A stretch of 64,000 bases of DNA, from NCBI RefSeq assembly GCF_015222005.1, contig NZ_JADFFL010000003.1, positions 682,001-746,000 of the forward strand, given 5' to 3'. Source of the stretch: Mucilaginibacter myungsuensis (GTDB lineage Bacteria; Bacteroidota; Bacteroidia; Sphingobacteriales; Sphingobacteriaceae). Under the pieces are notes generated by a model. That model saw nothing but the letters and a program-made list of their open reading frames with translations. It was not told the origin of the DNA and ran no database searches. Within the stretch, counting starts at the first letter, position 1; every line of letters starts with the position of its first letter. Below, in pieces: positions 1 through 8,397 of this stretch. The translations under genes and the position numbers were made by a program.

Positions 1-2307
1 TTCGCCATATCCAACGCCGGGCAAACATTGAGTATCAACAGTAACACACCTGAGTATAACTCGCCGCTTACGGTTGCCTTCACAAATTTTAAAATAGAAA
101 CGCTGACCAAAATGGCCCAGCAGGATACCTTGCTGGTAGGTGGTACCATCAACGGTAAAGCCGAGGTAAGTAACCTGCAAGCGTCGCCGCAATTTACTGC
201 GGGTATCAACATAGGCGATTTTAGCTTTAAAGGCGATACCGTTGGTAACATTGCGATCAAGGTAAATAACCAAACAGCTAATGCATTTGCGGCCAACGTC
301 AATATCACGGGCAAAGGCAACCAGGTTACGTTAGATGGCCTTTACTACACCGCGCCTGAAAGCAGGATGGATATGAGCCTGAACATCGTTACCTTGAATA
401 TGAAGAGCATCGAGGGCTTCAGTTTTGGGGCTATCCGCAGGGCAAGCGGCAACATTACCGGTCAAATGAAGATCACCGGTACGCCAAGCGCGCCTGTGGT
501 GCGTGGCGATGTCAATTTTAACGAGGTAGGCTTTAATGTGAGTATGCTTAACTCGTACTTCCGCATGCCTAAGGAGAGCATCACCTTTAACGATGATGGC
601 GTTCGCTTTAACAACTTTACCCTGATCGACTCGCTGAATAATAAAGCCGTAGTGAGCGGTACGGTTTACACTAAAACCTATACCGATTTCCGTTTTGGTT
701 TGGATATTAACGCGGATAATTTCCGTGCGGTCAACTCTACTAAGTCGGATAACAAACTATTCTATGGCAAGCTGTTCATCAATACCCGTGTAAAGATACG
801 CGGCACCATGGATAAGCCCGAGGTGGATGCCAACCTGACTGTGAACGAGCAAACCGATATGACCTTTGTACTACCGACCAATGACCCGGCGGTTGAGGAC
901 CGTAAAGGCGTGGTTTATTTTGCCAATGCCAACGCACCTAAGCTCGACTCGATCATGCTGGCTAAGCAGTTAGATTCGCTGAAGAAGTCGGACATTACCG
1001 GTATGGATATATCCGCACAATTGAACGTGGATAAGAACGCCGCCTTCCACATTGTGATCGATGAGCGTAACGGTGACGTGGTGCACCTGAAAGGTGACGC
1101 GCAACTGAACGCCGGGATAGACCCAAGCGGCAAGATCAACCTGACGGGTACTTATACCGTCAACTCGGGGTCTTACGCCCTATCATACGCAACTGTCAAC
1201 CGTAAGTTCGATTTCAAAAATGGTAGTACTATCATCTGGACGGGCGACCCGACCAGTGCTATTGTGGACTTGACCGCTGTTTATGTGGCCAAAGTACCGC
1301 CAATAGATCTGGTAGAACAACAATTGACCGGCGATGAAACCCAGCGTACCATGTACAAGCAAAGGTTACCTTTCAACGTTAACCTGAATTTGAAGGATCA
1401 GCTAATGTCGCCAAAGATCACTTTCGACATTGTGTTGCCGGATAGCAACTATACCGTATCGCCGGACGTGGTGAATACCGTTGAGAACCGTTTAGCGCAA
1501 GTAAGGCAAGATCCTAACGAGTTAAACAAGCAGGTACTGGGCGTGCTGGTGTTAGGTCACTTTATCGGTGACAATCCATTGGCCAGTCAGGGCGGTAGCA
1601 CAGGCGTGGATGGCGCTATACGTAATAGCGTAAGCAGTTTACTATCGGATCAATTGAATAAACTGGCAGGCGACCTGATCGGTGGTGTGGCTTTAAGTTT
1701 CGACCTGGAATCGGGCGCGGATTACTCGACAGGCACGCAGCAGAACCGCACGGATCTTAACGTTGGCTTGTCTAAACAGTTCCTGAATGACCGTTTGACG
1801 GTTACTGTGGGTAACAACTTTAACCTGGAGGGTCAGAATCAGCCGGGCCAAAAAGCGACCAATATTGCCGGTAACCTTTCGGTGAATTACAAATTAAGTA
1901 AGGATGGCCGTTACCGTTTGCGCGCTTACCGCAAAGATGAGTATATCGTAATTCAGGGCCAGGTTGTGGAGACCGGCGTGGCCTTCAGTGTGACTGCAGA
2001 TTACAACCGTTTCAGCCAGCTCTTCCGCAAAAAGACCGCCGAGGAACGGGCAAAACAACGCGAGTATAACGAGAAAGAAAAACAGCAAAAAGAGATAGAC
2101 AAGGCCAAGCAGGACTCGACCGATAAAAAAGCCCAGGACGGGCAGGACAAAGCCGAGCAGCAACGTAAGCAGGATACCCCGCCCGAAGAAACTTCGACCC
2201 CGAACGAGGAAGACGAAGCGACCGATGACGAGCAGGCCATATTGAACAATAATTTCCGCGAGGACCAAGATCAGCAAAAGCAGATCGCAACCACATCATC
2301 CAACTAA
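1..2307 (+). CDS. tamB: TamB family translocation/assembly protein, 3' part
   Basis: The reading frame is open to the left edge of the window, so the 5' end of the gene is missing; 768 residues are visible. The visible part is a long beta-strand-rich repeat region followed by the TamB (DUF490) C-terminal domain, roughly residues 340-665. TamB family proteins span the periplasm and work with an outer-membrane TamA/BamA-type partner in envelope assembly or lipid transport. The next gene, one base after the stop, encodes exactly such a partner. The last ~100 residues form a highly charged K/E/D/Q tail that is not part of the core domain. Family assignment is firm; the precise cargo is unknown. 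Confidence 0.88.
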   Translation, partial: FAISNAGQTLSINSNTPEYNSPLTVAFTNFKIETLTKMAQQDTLLVGGTINGKAEVSNLQASPQFTAGINIGDFSFKGDTVGNIAIKVNNQTANAFAANVNITGKGNQVTLDGLYYTAPESRMDMSLNIVTLNMKSIEGFSFGAIRRASGNITGQMKITGTPSAPVVRGDVNFNEVGFNVSMLNSYFRMPKESITFNDDGVRFNNFTLIDSLNNKAVVSGTVYTKTYTDFRFGLDINADNFRAVNSTKSDNKLFYGKLFINTRVKIRGTMDKPEVDANLTVNEQTDMTFVLPTNDPAVEDRKGVVYFANANAPKLDSIMLAKQLDSLKKSDITGMDISAQLNVDKNAAFHIVIDERNGDVVHLKGDAQLNAGIDPSGKINLTGTYTVNSGSYALSYATVNRKFDFKNGSTIIWTGDPTSAIVDLTAVYVAKVPPIDLVEQQLTGDETQRTMYKQRLPFNVNLNLKDQLMSPKITFDIVLPDSNYTVSPDVVNTVENRLAQVRQDPNELNKQVLGVLVLGHFIGDNPLASQGGSTGVDGAIRNSVSSLLSDQLNKLAGDLIGGVALSFDLESGADYSTGTQQNRTDLNVGLSKQFLNDRLTVTVGNNFNLEGQNQPGQKATNIAGNLSVNYKLSKDGRYRLRAYRKDEYIVIQGQVVETGVAFSVTADYNRFSQLFRKKTAEERAKQREYNEKEKQQKEIDKAKQDSTDKKAQDGQDKAEQQRKQDTPPEETSTPNEEDEATDDEQAILNNNFREDQDQQKQIATTSSN

Positions 2308-2308
2308 A

Positions 2309-4579
2309 ATGGGCAAAAGGTTTATATATTTATTAGTGATAGCGGCCTTTGTGAGCGCCTGCAGCAACACCAAGTATCTTACAGGGAACCAAAAACTGTA
2401 CACCGGTGCCGAGATAAAAGTAGATACTGCAAAAAAACAAACAACTAAAGATCAACGCAGCGAAATAGAGGCTGAGATGAAGGACCTTGTGCGCCCACAG
2501 CCTAATAGTAGTATTTTAGGTTTGCGTTATAAACTTTGGATCTACAATAAAACCCACGCCCGCCGCAACTTTATCCAAAAATTATTGAGCGGCATGGGCG
2601 AGCCGCCAGTGTTACTTGGTGATGTGAACGTGCAGACCAATAGCGACATTATGCAGAACCGTCTGCAAAATAAAGGTTATTTCCAAGCACAGACCAGTGG
2701 CGATACGGTGAGCAAAGGTAAAACCGGCAAGGCGATATTTGACGTTCAGCCCGGCCCGAGTTATAGCATTCGTAATATCTATTTCCCTAAAGGTAAAACC
2801 GATCTGGATACTGCCGTGGCGGGTACGGCAAAAGGTACGTTTTTAAAAACCGGCGATAAATATAATCTGGACGTGATCAAGAGCGAACGTGTGCGGATAG
2901 ATGCCAAATTGAAAGAGGAAGGCTTTTACTACTTCTCGCCCGAAAATTTGATCGTAAGGGTGGATACCCCTGTTGTTAACCACCAGGTAAATCTGACCGT
3001 GGAGGTAAAGCCTGAAACATCCGAACGTGGCCGCAAAATGTACGATATCAACAACATCTATATTTATCCTAACTATACTTTGCGCGACACCTCGCTGATG
3101 CTGGACCAAGCGAAGCCTTACCGTAATTATTTTGTAGTACAAAAAAGAGAGTATGTACGGGATTTTGTATTTAAACAAACCGTACAGTTTGAAAAAGGCA
3201 GCGTATACAACCGTACCGAACACAATAAAGCGCTGAACAGGTTTATTGAGTTAGGGCCGTTCAAATTCGTGAAGAACAGGTTCGAGGATGTATCTACGCC
3301 GGATTCGCCAAAGTTGAATGTCTTCTATTTTCTTACCCCATATCCGCGTAAATCCTTACAGGCCGAGATACTGACCCGTACCACATCGGCCAACTTTACC
3401 GGTACACAACTGAACGTAAGCTGGCGCCACCGCAACGCCTTTAAAGGCGCGGAGTTGCTGACCATATCAGCTTTTGGTGGTACAGACGTGCAGGTATCAG
3501 GACAGAATAGCGGCTACAACGTGTATCAGTACGGTGTGAATACCAGCCTGTCATGGCCGCGTTTTATTAGCCCTATCAACTTTACCAATACTTCGGCTTT
3601 CGTTCCGCATACTAAGCTGACGCTGCAATATTCCATGACCAACAGGGTGAAACTGTACTCGCTTAACTCGTTCAGCGGATCTTTTGGTTACAACTGGAAG
3701 GATGACATCCATAAATCGCACGAGTTAAATATCACCAATATCACTTACGTAAGCGCCGGGAATGTGAGCCAGGAATATCTGGACACCATAGCCCGTACCG
3801 GTAACCCAACGTTGAAACACGTGATCGATAACCAGCTGACCTTTGGCCCGTCTTACAGTTATACATTCACTAACACTACCGAAAATAACCGCACCAATAC
3901 CTGGTACTTTAATACCAAGGTGAGCACGTCGGCATTGTTGTTAGGTATCGCCACTGGTGCCGATACGTTGGCAGGCAAGGTGCGCAAGATAGGCAGTACG
4001 CCATTTAACCAGTATGCCAAATTCGAGAACGAATTCCGTTTTTATCATAAAACGGGCAAGCAAAGTTCTATCGCTACACGTTTTTTGGCGGGGGTAGGCG
4101 TGCCGTTCGGTAACTCTACTATTATGCCTTACAGTCAGCAATTCTTTATTGGCGGTAGCAATAGCTTACGTGGTTTCAGGGCAAGATCCATCGGTCCGGG
4201 TTCGTTCCAGGCGCAAACCAATACGGGCGGCGTGCAAACATCAGGTTTCCTGCCGGATCAATCGGGCGATATCAAGTTAGAGGCTAATATCGAGTACCGC
4301 CCGCACCTGTTCAGCATTGTACACGGAGCGCTGTTCGTTGACGCCGGTAACGTATGGAATTTGAACTCGCAACGCGGCTTAGAAGGCGGCACTTTCGGCA
4401 AGAACTTCATCAACCAACTGGCTGCCGACGTAGGCTTCGGTCTGCGTTTTGACGTTACTGTATTGGTGCTTCGCACCGACTACGGTATCCCGATCCTGCA
4501 ACCATACGCCACCGGGCAACGCTTTAAGCTCGACCGGACCAATGGGGTGTTCAATTTAGCGATAGGGTATCCGTTTTAA
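2309..4579 (+). CDS. tamL: TamL: BamA/TamA-like outer membrane protein with lipoprotein signal
   Basis: This 756-residue protein begins with a hydrophobic signal and a lipobox ending in Cys at about residue 18 (VSAC), followed by Ser-Asn, so it should be lipidated. POTRA-like repeats fill about residues 30-330, and the C-terminal half is a surface-antigen (D15/Omp85) beta-barrel with the conserved GGSNSLRGF segment and a final aromatic residue (GYPF). Lipidated TamA homologues (TamL) are typical of Bacteroidota and pair with TamB. The gene starts one base after the tamB stop, so the two are almost certainly co-transcribed and act together in the outer membrane. Confidence 0.9.
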   Translation: MGKRFIYLLVIAAFVSACSNTKYLTGNQKLYTGAEIKVDTAKKQTTKDQRSEIEAEMKDLVRPQPNSSILGLRYKLWIYNKTHARRNFIQKLLSGMGEPPVLLGDVNVQTNSDIMQNRLQNKGYFQAQTSGDTVSKGKTGKAIFDVQPGPSYSIRNIYFPKGKTDLDTAVAGTAKGTFLKTGDKYNLDVIKSERVRIDAKLKEEGFYYFSPENLIVRVDTPVVNHQVNLTVEVKPETSERGRKMYDINNIYIYPNYTLRDTSLMLDQAKPYRNYFVVQKREYVRDFVFKQTVQFEKGSVYNRTEHNKALNRFIELGPFKFVKNRFEDVSTPDSPKLNVFYFLTPYPRKSLQAEILTRTTSANFTGTQLNVSWRHRNAFKGAELLTISAFGGTDVQVSGQNSGYNVYQYGVNTSLSWPRFISPINFTNTSAFVPHTKLTLQYSMTNRVKLYSLNSFSGSFGYNWKDDIHKSHELNITNITYVSAGNVSQEYLDTIARTGNPTLKHVIDNQLTFGPSYSYTFTNTTENNRTNTWYFNTKVSTSALLLGIATGADTLAGKVRKIGSTPFNQYAKFENEFRFYHKTGKQSSIATRFLAGVGVPFGNSTIMPYSQQFFIGGSNSLRGFRARSIGPGSFQAQTNTGGVQTSGFLPDQSGDIKLEANIEYRPHLFSIVHGALFVDAGNVWNLNSQRGLEGGTFGKNFINQLAADVGFGLRFDVTVLVLRTDYGIPILQPYATGQRFKLDRTNGVFNLAIGYPF

Positions 4580-4700
4580 GTCGGAAGTTCTAAGTCTTAA
4601 GTCCTAAGTCATGCGCAGTTCCAGACTTAGGACTTAAGGCTGTTATAGCATGAATTGGACTTCAGACTTTCGACTCAAGACTTCAGACTTAATCCCTATC
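4580..4700. repeat. Intergenic inverted repeat built from AAGTCTTAAG-type words
   Basis: A perfect 15-bp inverted repeat (CTTAAGTCCTAAGTC at 4596-4610 against 4624-4638, 13-base loop) lies just after tamL. Further copies of related words (ACTTCAGACTT, GACTCAAGACTTCAGACTTA) run on to the start of the next gene. It may serve as a terminator for tamBL, but the word structure suggests a member of a dispersed intergenic repeat family. Confidence 0.7.
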
Positions 4701-4708
4701 TTGCGCCC

Positions 4709-5155
4709 ATGCCCGTCCACACCATCCCACTCCAGATCATCGACCTTCATGGCGATGGCTTTCATCCGCTGCTGGACATTGTGATCTATGGGAATACATT
4801 TAAAATAGTGCTGGATACCGGCGCATCGCGCACTGCTTTTGATAAGTCGATGTTAGAGGCACACGAGGAGGCGCTGATATCCGAAAGCGATAGACTATCT
4901 ACCGGATTAGGGACCAATGAAATGGCCTCATTCACGGCCATTATTCCGGATATGTTCATCGGCGACCTGCATATCCAAGATCAGCAGGTGGCAGTACTGG
5001 ACCTCTCTACCATCAATATCGCTTACCGGCAATTAAATCACCCTGAGGTATTAGGCGTTTTGGGTGGGGATATTTTGCTGAAGTATAAAGCGGTGATAGA
5101 CTACGGAAAGGAAGTGATGAAGTTGAAAGTGAGAGCGAAAAAGGGGTCATCTTGA
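4709..5155 (+). CDS. Retropepsin-like aspartyl protease
   Basis: A 148-residue protein with the single-domain retropepsin signature LDTGAS near residue 35 and a matching hydrophobic-hydrophobic-Gly segment late in the protein (VLGVLGGDILLKY), as in clan AA proteases that act as dimers. Residues before the ATG used here would be encoded by the upstream repeat and look unnatural, so the in-frame ATG further upstream was rejected. There is no signal peptide, so it is probably cytoplasmic. The stop codon TGA lies inside the left arm of the next intergenic repeat. The substrate is unknown. Confidence 0.72.
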   Translation: MPVHTIPLQIIDLHGDGFHPLLDIVIYGNTFKIVLDTGASRTAFDKSMLEAHEEALISESDRLSTGLGTNEMASFTAIIPDMFIGDLHIQDQQVAVLDLSTINIAYRQLNHPEVLGVLGGDILLKYKAVIDYGKEVMKLKVRAKKGSS

Positions 5156-5242
5156 GCTGGTCAAAGGATGTGCGGTTGCTTCGTTACATTGTATCGTAAC
5201 ATACATAGTGGCGATGGTTCGACAAGCTCACCATGACACCCC
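5143..5242. repeat. GTCATCTTGAGC...GCTCACCATGACA inverted repeat
   Basis: An imperfect inverted repeat with arms starting GGGGTCATCTTGAGC and ending GCTCACCATGACACCCC surrounds a ~45-base centre with its own GTTAC/GTAAC hairpin. The same arms, slightly diverged, recur at 20691-20787. It sits between two convergent genes and could terminate both; the left arm supplies the stop codon of the protease gene. Confidence 0.65.
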
Positions 5243-5261
5243 AAAATAGTTGTTTACAATA

Positions 5262-5942
5262 TCAGCTACCCACCGTCAACCGATATTGCTCCTCCAATTT
5301 GCGGCAAGCATCTAAGACTGTATTCTTCATGTGTTGTAAGCAGAGGTAGGTAATAATAGAAAAAACCAGGAATGCGCCCATCAAAATACCGGCCGTACCC
5401 TGCGACAGATCAGAGTCTTTACCGGGCAGGTAGATAAACAATTGCAGGGGGATATTGATCATTACAGCGGCAAAGCCACCCATTTGGTTGGTAAGCATTC
5501 CTTTAAATCTCCGCTCGCGCAAATAGTTGGTGAGTAAATAGGCAAGGAATAGTACAAAGACCATCCCCCAGGCAATATCCAGCACTAATTCTGCCGAGTT
5601 GAACCGAACCGCCAACCAATGCATCAGGTAGATAGTGCCTGCATAAATGGGCAAATAAACAGGTTTGAGATAGGACAGGAATGTAGTAAAGAACAATTTG
5701 TAATACCGCTTTTGCAAGGAGCTTTTCATGGCATCCTCGAAGACGCTGAAACCATGTACCCCGAATTCACCATGCGCCATGCTGATCGCATGATCTAAGC
5801 TGATCTTGTCATCGGCGGTCATCAATTCTTCAACCTTGCAGGCCATGTGGTCCAGTATCTCCAGCTTCAGGTCGTAGTAAGTAAAACCACGTTTGTTGAT
5901 GAAGGCATTGATCTGCTGTAGTTGTTCTTTGTTCAGTTTCAT
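5262..5942 (-). CDS. Membrane protein, fourth of four PadR-linked paralogues
   Basis: A 226-residue protein with a ~75-residue soluble N-terminus followed by about four membrane helices. The N-terminus carries the motif shared by all four neighbours: a Tyr-rich helix, then an acidic helix ending in (L/Y)DH and a hydrophobic stretch (here EILDHMACKVEEL). This resembles the helical HAAS/DUF1700-type domain found next to PadR regulators in many bacteria, though similarity is judged by eye. It is the most diverged copy and the last gene of the operon, 7 bases after the preceding stop. Function is unknown. Confidence 0.7.
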   Translation of the reverse strand: MKLNKEQLQQINAFINKRGFTYYDLKLEILDHMACKVEELMTADDKISLDHAISMAHGEFGVHGFSVFEDAMKSSLQKRYYKLFFTTFLSYLKPVYLPIYAGTIYLMHWLAVRFNSAELVLDIAWGMVFVLFLAYLLTNYLRERRFKGMLTNQMGGFAAVMINIPLQLFIYLPGKDSDLSQGTAGILMGAFLVFSIITYLCLQHMKNTVLDACRKLEEQYRLTVGS

Positions 5943-5949
5943 AACGGGA

Positions 5950-6624
5950 TCAGGCTATTTTAAATTCATCGCGACTAAGCTTGATGCAGCTTAACGCGTA
6001 AATGAACGCGAAAAATAAGATCACTACAAAAACTACCGGTGGATATTTGGCCGGGTTAAGAAAAGAAGCAGCTTTCCACTCGCGACTTAACATGCCTACA
6101 AGGTTGAAAAGCAAGTTAAAAATGACCATGAGATAAGTAGAGACGTTACCTACGCGATCTTTAACCATGGAGCGTTTTGGTTTCTCGGTTTTGATCGCCC
6201 TGCCTTTAAACCAAATGTACAACACAGGTATTATACTTACCATCAAAAACGTTATTGCAAAAACTATGGTGACCGGCTTACTTTGCGGTAGATAGTACGC
6301 AAGGACCAGCAAGATCATTAATAGTGGCAACGTTTCGATATTAAGCGCGTGCTTAAAGTTGGCCCACATAGCACGTTTTATCTTTTTCTGGTAAGCACCT
6401 TGATATTGCTTAACGATATCCTCGAAAGGCCACCAACCCGGGAATTGTTGTTTAAGCACATCGGTCCACAGCAGATTAACGGCACGGTCGTCGCCGCCGG
6501 CACGCAACCGTTCAATGGCGGTAAGCATGTGGTCTTTCAACTCGTCGTATATCTCCTGGTATTTGATATCGTAAAGGTTAAGGGTATCACTTACCCAGGC
6601 AATTTCTTCAGGGGTCAGTTTCAT
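5950..6624 (-). CDS. Membrane protein, third of four PadR-linked paralogues
   Basis: A 224-residue protein with the same plan as its neighbours: N-terminal helical domain (motif YDELKDHMLTAIE around residues 24-36), an amphipathic linker, then about four membrane segments from residue ~85. Its start overlaps the stop of the preceding paralogue by four bases (ATGA), indicating translational coupling. The paralogues probably arose by tandem duplication and may assemble together in the inner membrane. No enzymatic motif is visible, so a catalytic function is not proposed. Confidence 0.7.
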   Translation of the reverse strand: MKLTPEEIAWVSDTLNLYDIKYQEIYDELKDHMLTAIERLRAGGDDRAVNLLWTDVLKQQFPGWWPFEDIVKQYQGAYQKKIKRAMWANFKHALNIETLPLLMILLVLAYYLPQSKPVTIVFAITFLMVSIIPVLYIWFKGRAIKTEKPKRSMVKDRVGNVSTYLMVIFNLLFNLVGMLSREWKAASFLNPAKYPPVVFVVILFFAFIYALSCIKLSRDEFKIA

Positions 6625-7289
6625 TTGGTGATGCTTAGTTTAAATTCGTCTTTGTACAACTCAACAAGCGATAGCAGGTAAACACCCGATAGCACGTACA
6701 GGGCGGTCAGCACCGGCGGGGTGGCGTTATCAAAGATATTTTTGCCTTTGTCCATATTGATGATAATGAACAAGCCCACGAATACGACCAGACGCGTAGG
6801 AACCGTGGCTATCCTGCTGAACACATCATCTCTGATCGACCGCTTGGTATCCTTAAAAATATAACCAACAATATAGTACCTGCGTAATGATAAGATGCCG
6901 GGCGTAAACACTACCATAGCAAATATGGCTTCGAAAACGATAGGTTCCAGTTTTACCTGAGCAAGCGTAAAATAGACAACCAATACCGCACCTAAGGTGT
7001 AAAACACCCTTGGCCAACGGAAATAGCTGGCAAAAAACTTAAGGTATTTAGAAACACCGTCGCTGATCACCTGGCGTTTGGCATCGTTCTCCATAGCTCG
7101 CATCTGGTCGTAGCCGCCAAAGTCTTCGCGAAGGATCTGGTTAACGGCTTCCTCCAAAGTTCCGGTGAAGGGGCGTTGCTCCAGGGCGGTCAGTACGTGA
7201 TCGTAAACTTCCTCGTATGTTTCGCGGTAGCGGAGCGAATCGCGCAGGTATTGGCGTATGGTGGTGTCTTGCTGTGGTGTTGGTTTCAT
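6621..7289 (-). CDS. Membrane protein, second of four PadR-linked paralogues
   Basis: A 222-residue protein with N-terminal motif YEEVYDHVLTALEQ, closely similar to the first paralogue (YDHVMTALEH), and about four membrane helices in the C-terminal two thirds. The N-terminal domain is predicted cytoplasmic from the positive-inside pattern around the first helix (lysine- and arginine-rich before residue 80). It lies 14 bases after the first paralogue and overlaps the third by four bases. In PadR/HAAS pairs described elsewhere the membrane protein is regulated by, or signals with, the PadR protein; that role here is inferred from position. Confidence 0.7.
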   Translation of the reverse strand: MKPTPQQDTTIRQYLRDSLRYRETYEEVYDHVLTALEQRPFTGTLEEAVNQILREDFGGYDQMRAMENDAKRQVISDGVSKYLKFFASYFRWPRVFYTLGAVLVVYFTLAQVKLEPIVFEAIFAMVVFTPGILSLRRYYIVGYIFKDTKRSIRDDVFSRIATVPTRLVVFVGLFIIINMDKGKNIFDNATPPVLTALYVLSGVYLLSLVELYKDEFKLSITK

Positions 7290-7303
7290 ATGATCAGGGG
7301 TCT

Positions 7304-7951
7304 TTAAGCGACAAGGCCATTGGCTTTATCGAATTGCGTTGAGCTGAATTTGATAGCTGTTGCGACGTGAAGCAGGCATAAAAAAATGATGCTCACGAAC
7401 ACGACCGGCGGGAAAGGCAACTCGAAACTAAAAAACATCATTTTAGGTATCAACAAGATGGTGACCGGCAAAAACTGAATGAAGGGAACGACCGTATCGA
7501 AGGCGGCAGTTACTACGCTACCCTCGGTATAACCGCGCGTAGCTTTCTGCCATAGCCTAACACCTGAGCCGGTTAAATAACCCATGAACGGTATCCCGAA
7601 AAGTTCCATGAAAGGCTGCCCGGTAGGCAGTATAAAATAGGCCAGCCCAGTAATACAGATCACAGGTAACATCCAAAACGATGACAACACCAATTTGCCA
7701 CTTTGCAGATACTGCTTGACCATCGCTTTAATTACAGTACGCTTAGCCGACCGTTGTATCGCTTTTAAACCTTTAATGCCACCGATATCGTTCATTACGG
7801 TATTCATGGCTTCGCCGTAAACCGAATCTTCAGGAGTATGTTCCAGCGCGGTCATTACATGGTCGTACATTTCGGCCTTAACCTCGTTGTACTTTATATA
7901 ACGGTTCAGGTATTCCCGTACCGCCGCATCTTGTTGGTAGGTCAATTTCAT
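7304..7951 (-). CDS. Membrane protein, first of four PadR-linked paralogues
   Basis: A 215-residue protein that opens with a helical soluble domain (KAEMYDHVMTALEH around residues 24-37) followed by four predicted membrane segments. Its ATG overlaps the padR stop codon by four bases (ATGA), so regulator and first membrane protein are translationally coupled. No signal peptide, transporter or enzyme motif is evident. As the operator-proximal paralogue it is probably the most strongly linked to the PadR protein. Confidence 0.72.
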   Translation of the reverse strand: MKLTYQQDAAVREYLNRYIKYNEVKAEMYDHVMTALEHTPEDSVYGEAMNTVMNDIGGIKGLKAIQRSAKRTVIKAMVKQYLQSGKLVLSSFWMLPVICITGLAYFILPTGQPFMELFGIPFMGYLTGSGVRLWQKATRGYTEGSVVTAAFDTVVPFIQFLPVTILLIPKMMFFSFELPFPPVVFVSIIFLCLLHVATAIKFSSTQFDKANGLVA

Positions 7952-8286
7952 TTGATAGCGGGTTTAAGGTCTAACAAATTTTGAAGTTGTTCGATGAACG
8001 CACGGGCCTCCTCCATTTTACTGGTAACGGCTTTGCCGCCTTGCGGGGTAAGGCTGTAATATTTGCGAGCGCGACCGTCCACGATCTCGCTGGTGGTTTG
8101 CAATAAGCCCTCTCCTTCTAACTTATGCAAGGCCGGATACAAAGCGCCTTCTGTCAGCATTACTTCACCGGCAGATACTTCTTTTACCTTTTGGGTGATC
8201 TCGTAACCGTACATGCGGCCGTTATCTTCCAGCAGTTTAAGTATGATGGTTTGCAGTGTGCCTTTTAGCATTGGATTAGCGTTCAT
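7948..8286 (-). CDS. PadR family transcriptional regulator
   Basis: A 112-residue winged-helix protein with the PadR hallmarks: ILKLLEDNGRMYGYEI in helix 1-2, the segment LTEGALYPALHKLEGEGLL in the recognition helix and RARKYYSLT in the wing. PadR proteins are repressors that usually bind palindromes at their own promoter. A long palindrome lies directly upstream of the start codon and covers the -33 region, which strongly supports autoregulation. It heads the operon of four membrane paralogues. The start is fixed by a -7 element ending six bases before the ATG. Confidence 0.93.
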   Translation of the reverse strand: MNANPMLKGTLQTIILKLLEDNGRMYGYEITQKVKEVSAGEVMLTEGALYPALHKLEGEGLLQTTSEIVDGRARKYYSLTPQGGKAVTSKMEEARAFIEQLQNLLDLKPAIK

Positions 8287-8291
8287 GAAAG

Positions 8292-8299
8292 CAAATATA
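8292..8299 (-). promoter_or_regulatory. -7 promoter element of the padR operon
   Basis: On the minus strand this reads TATATTTG, an exact match to the Bacteroidota -7 consensus TAnnTTTG. It lies so close to the padR ATG that the transcript would be leaderless or nearly so. The adjacent palindrome occupies the place of the -33 element. Confidence 0.6.
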
Positions 8300-8348
8300 T
8301 AAAGTAAAATTATATACCTAAAATAATTAGGTATATAATTTTACTTTA
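8300..8348. promoter_or_regulatory. Predicted PadR operator: 21-bp perfect inverted repeat
   Basis: The arms are perfectly complementary over 21 bp (left arm 8300-8320, right arm 8328-8348) around a 7-base AT spacer; the core reads ATACCTA...TAGGTAT. It directly abuts the -7 element of padR, so a bound protein would block RNA polymerase. The assignment to PadR is inferred from position. Confidence 0.72.
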
Positions 8349-8397
8349 CCTCATGAGATACTACAGGATAGCGTGGGATGGCGACCTCAAGAGGTTA

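Noticed and set aside
1894..2299. Several open frames on the minus strand under the end of tamB
   Set aside because: They are shadows of the charged K/E/D-rich tail of TamB in other frames.
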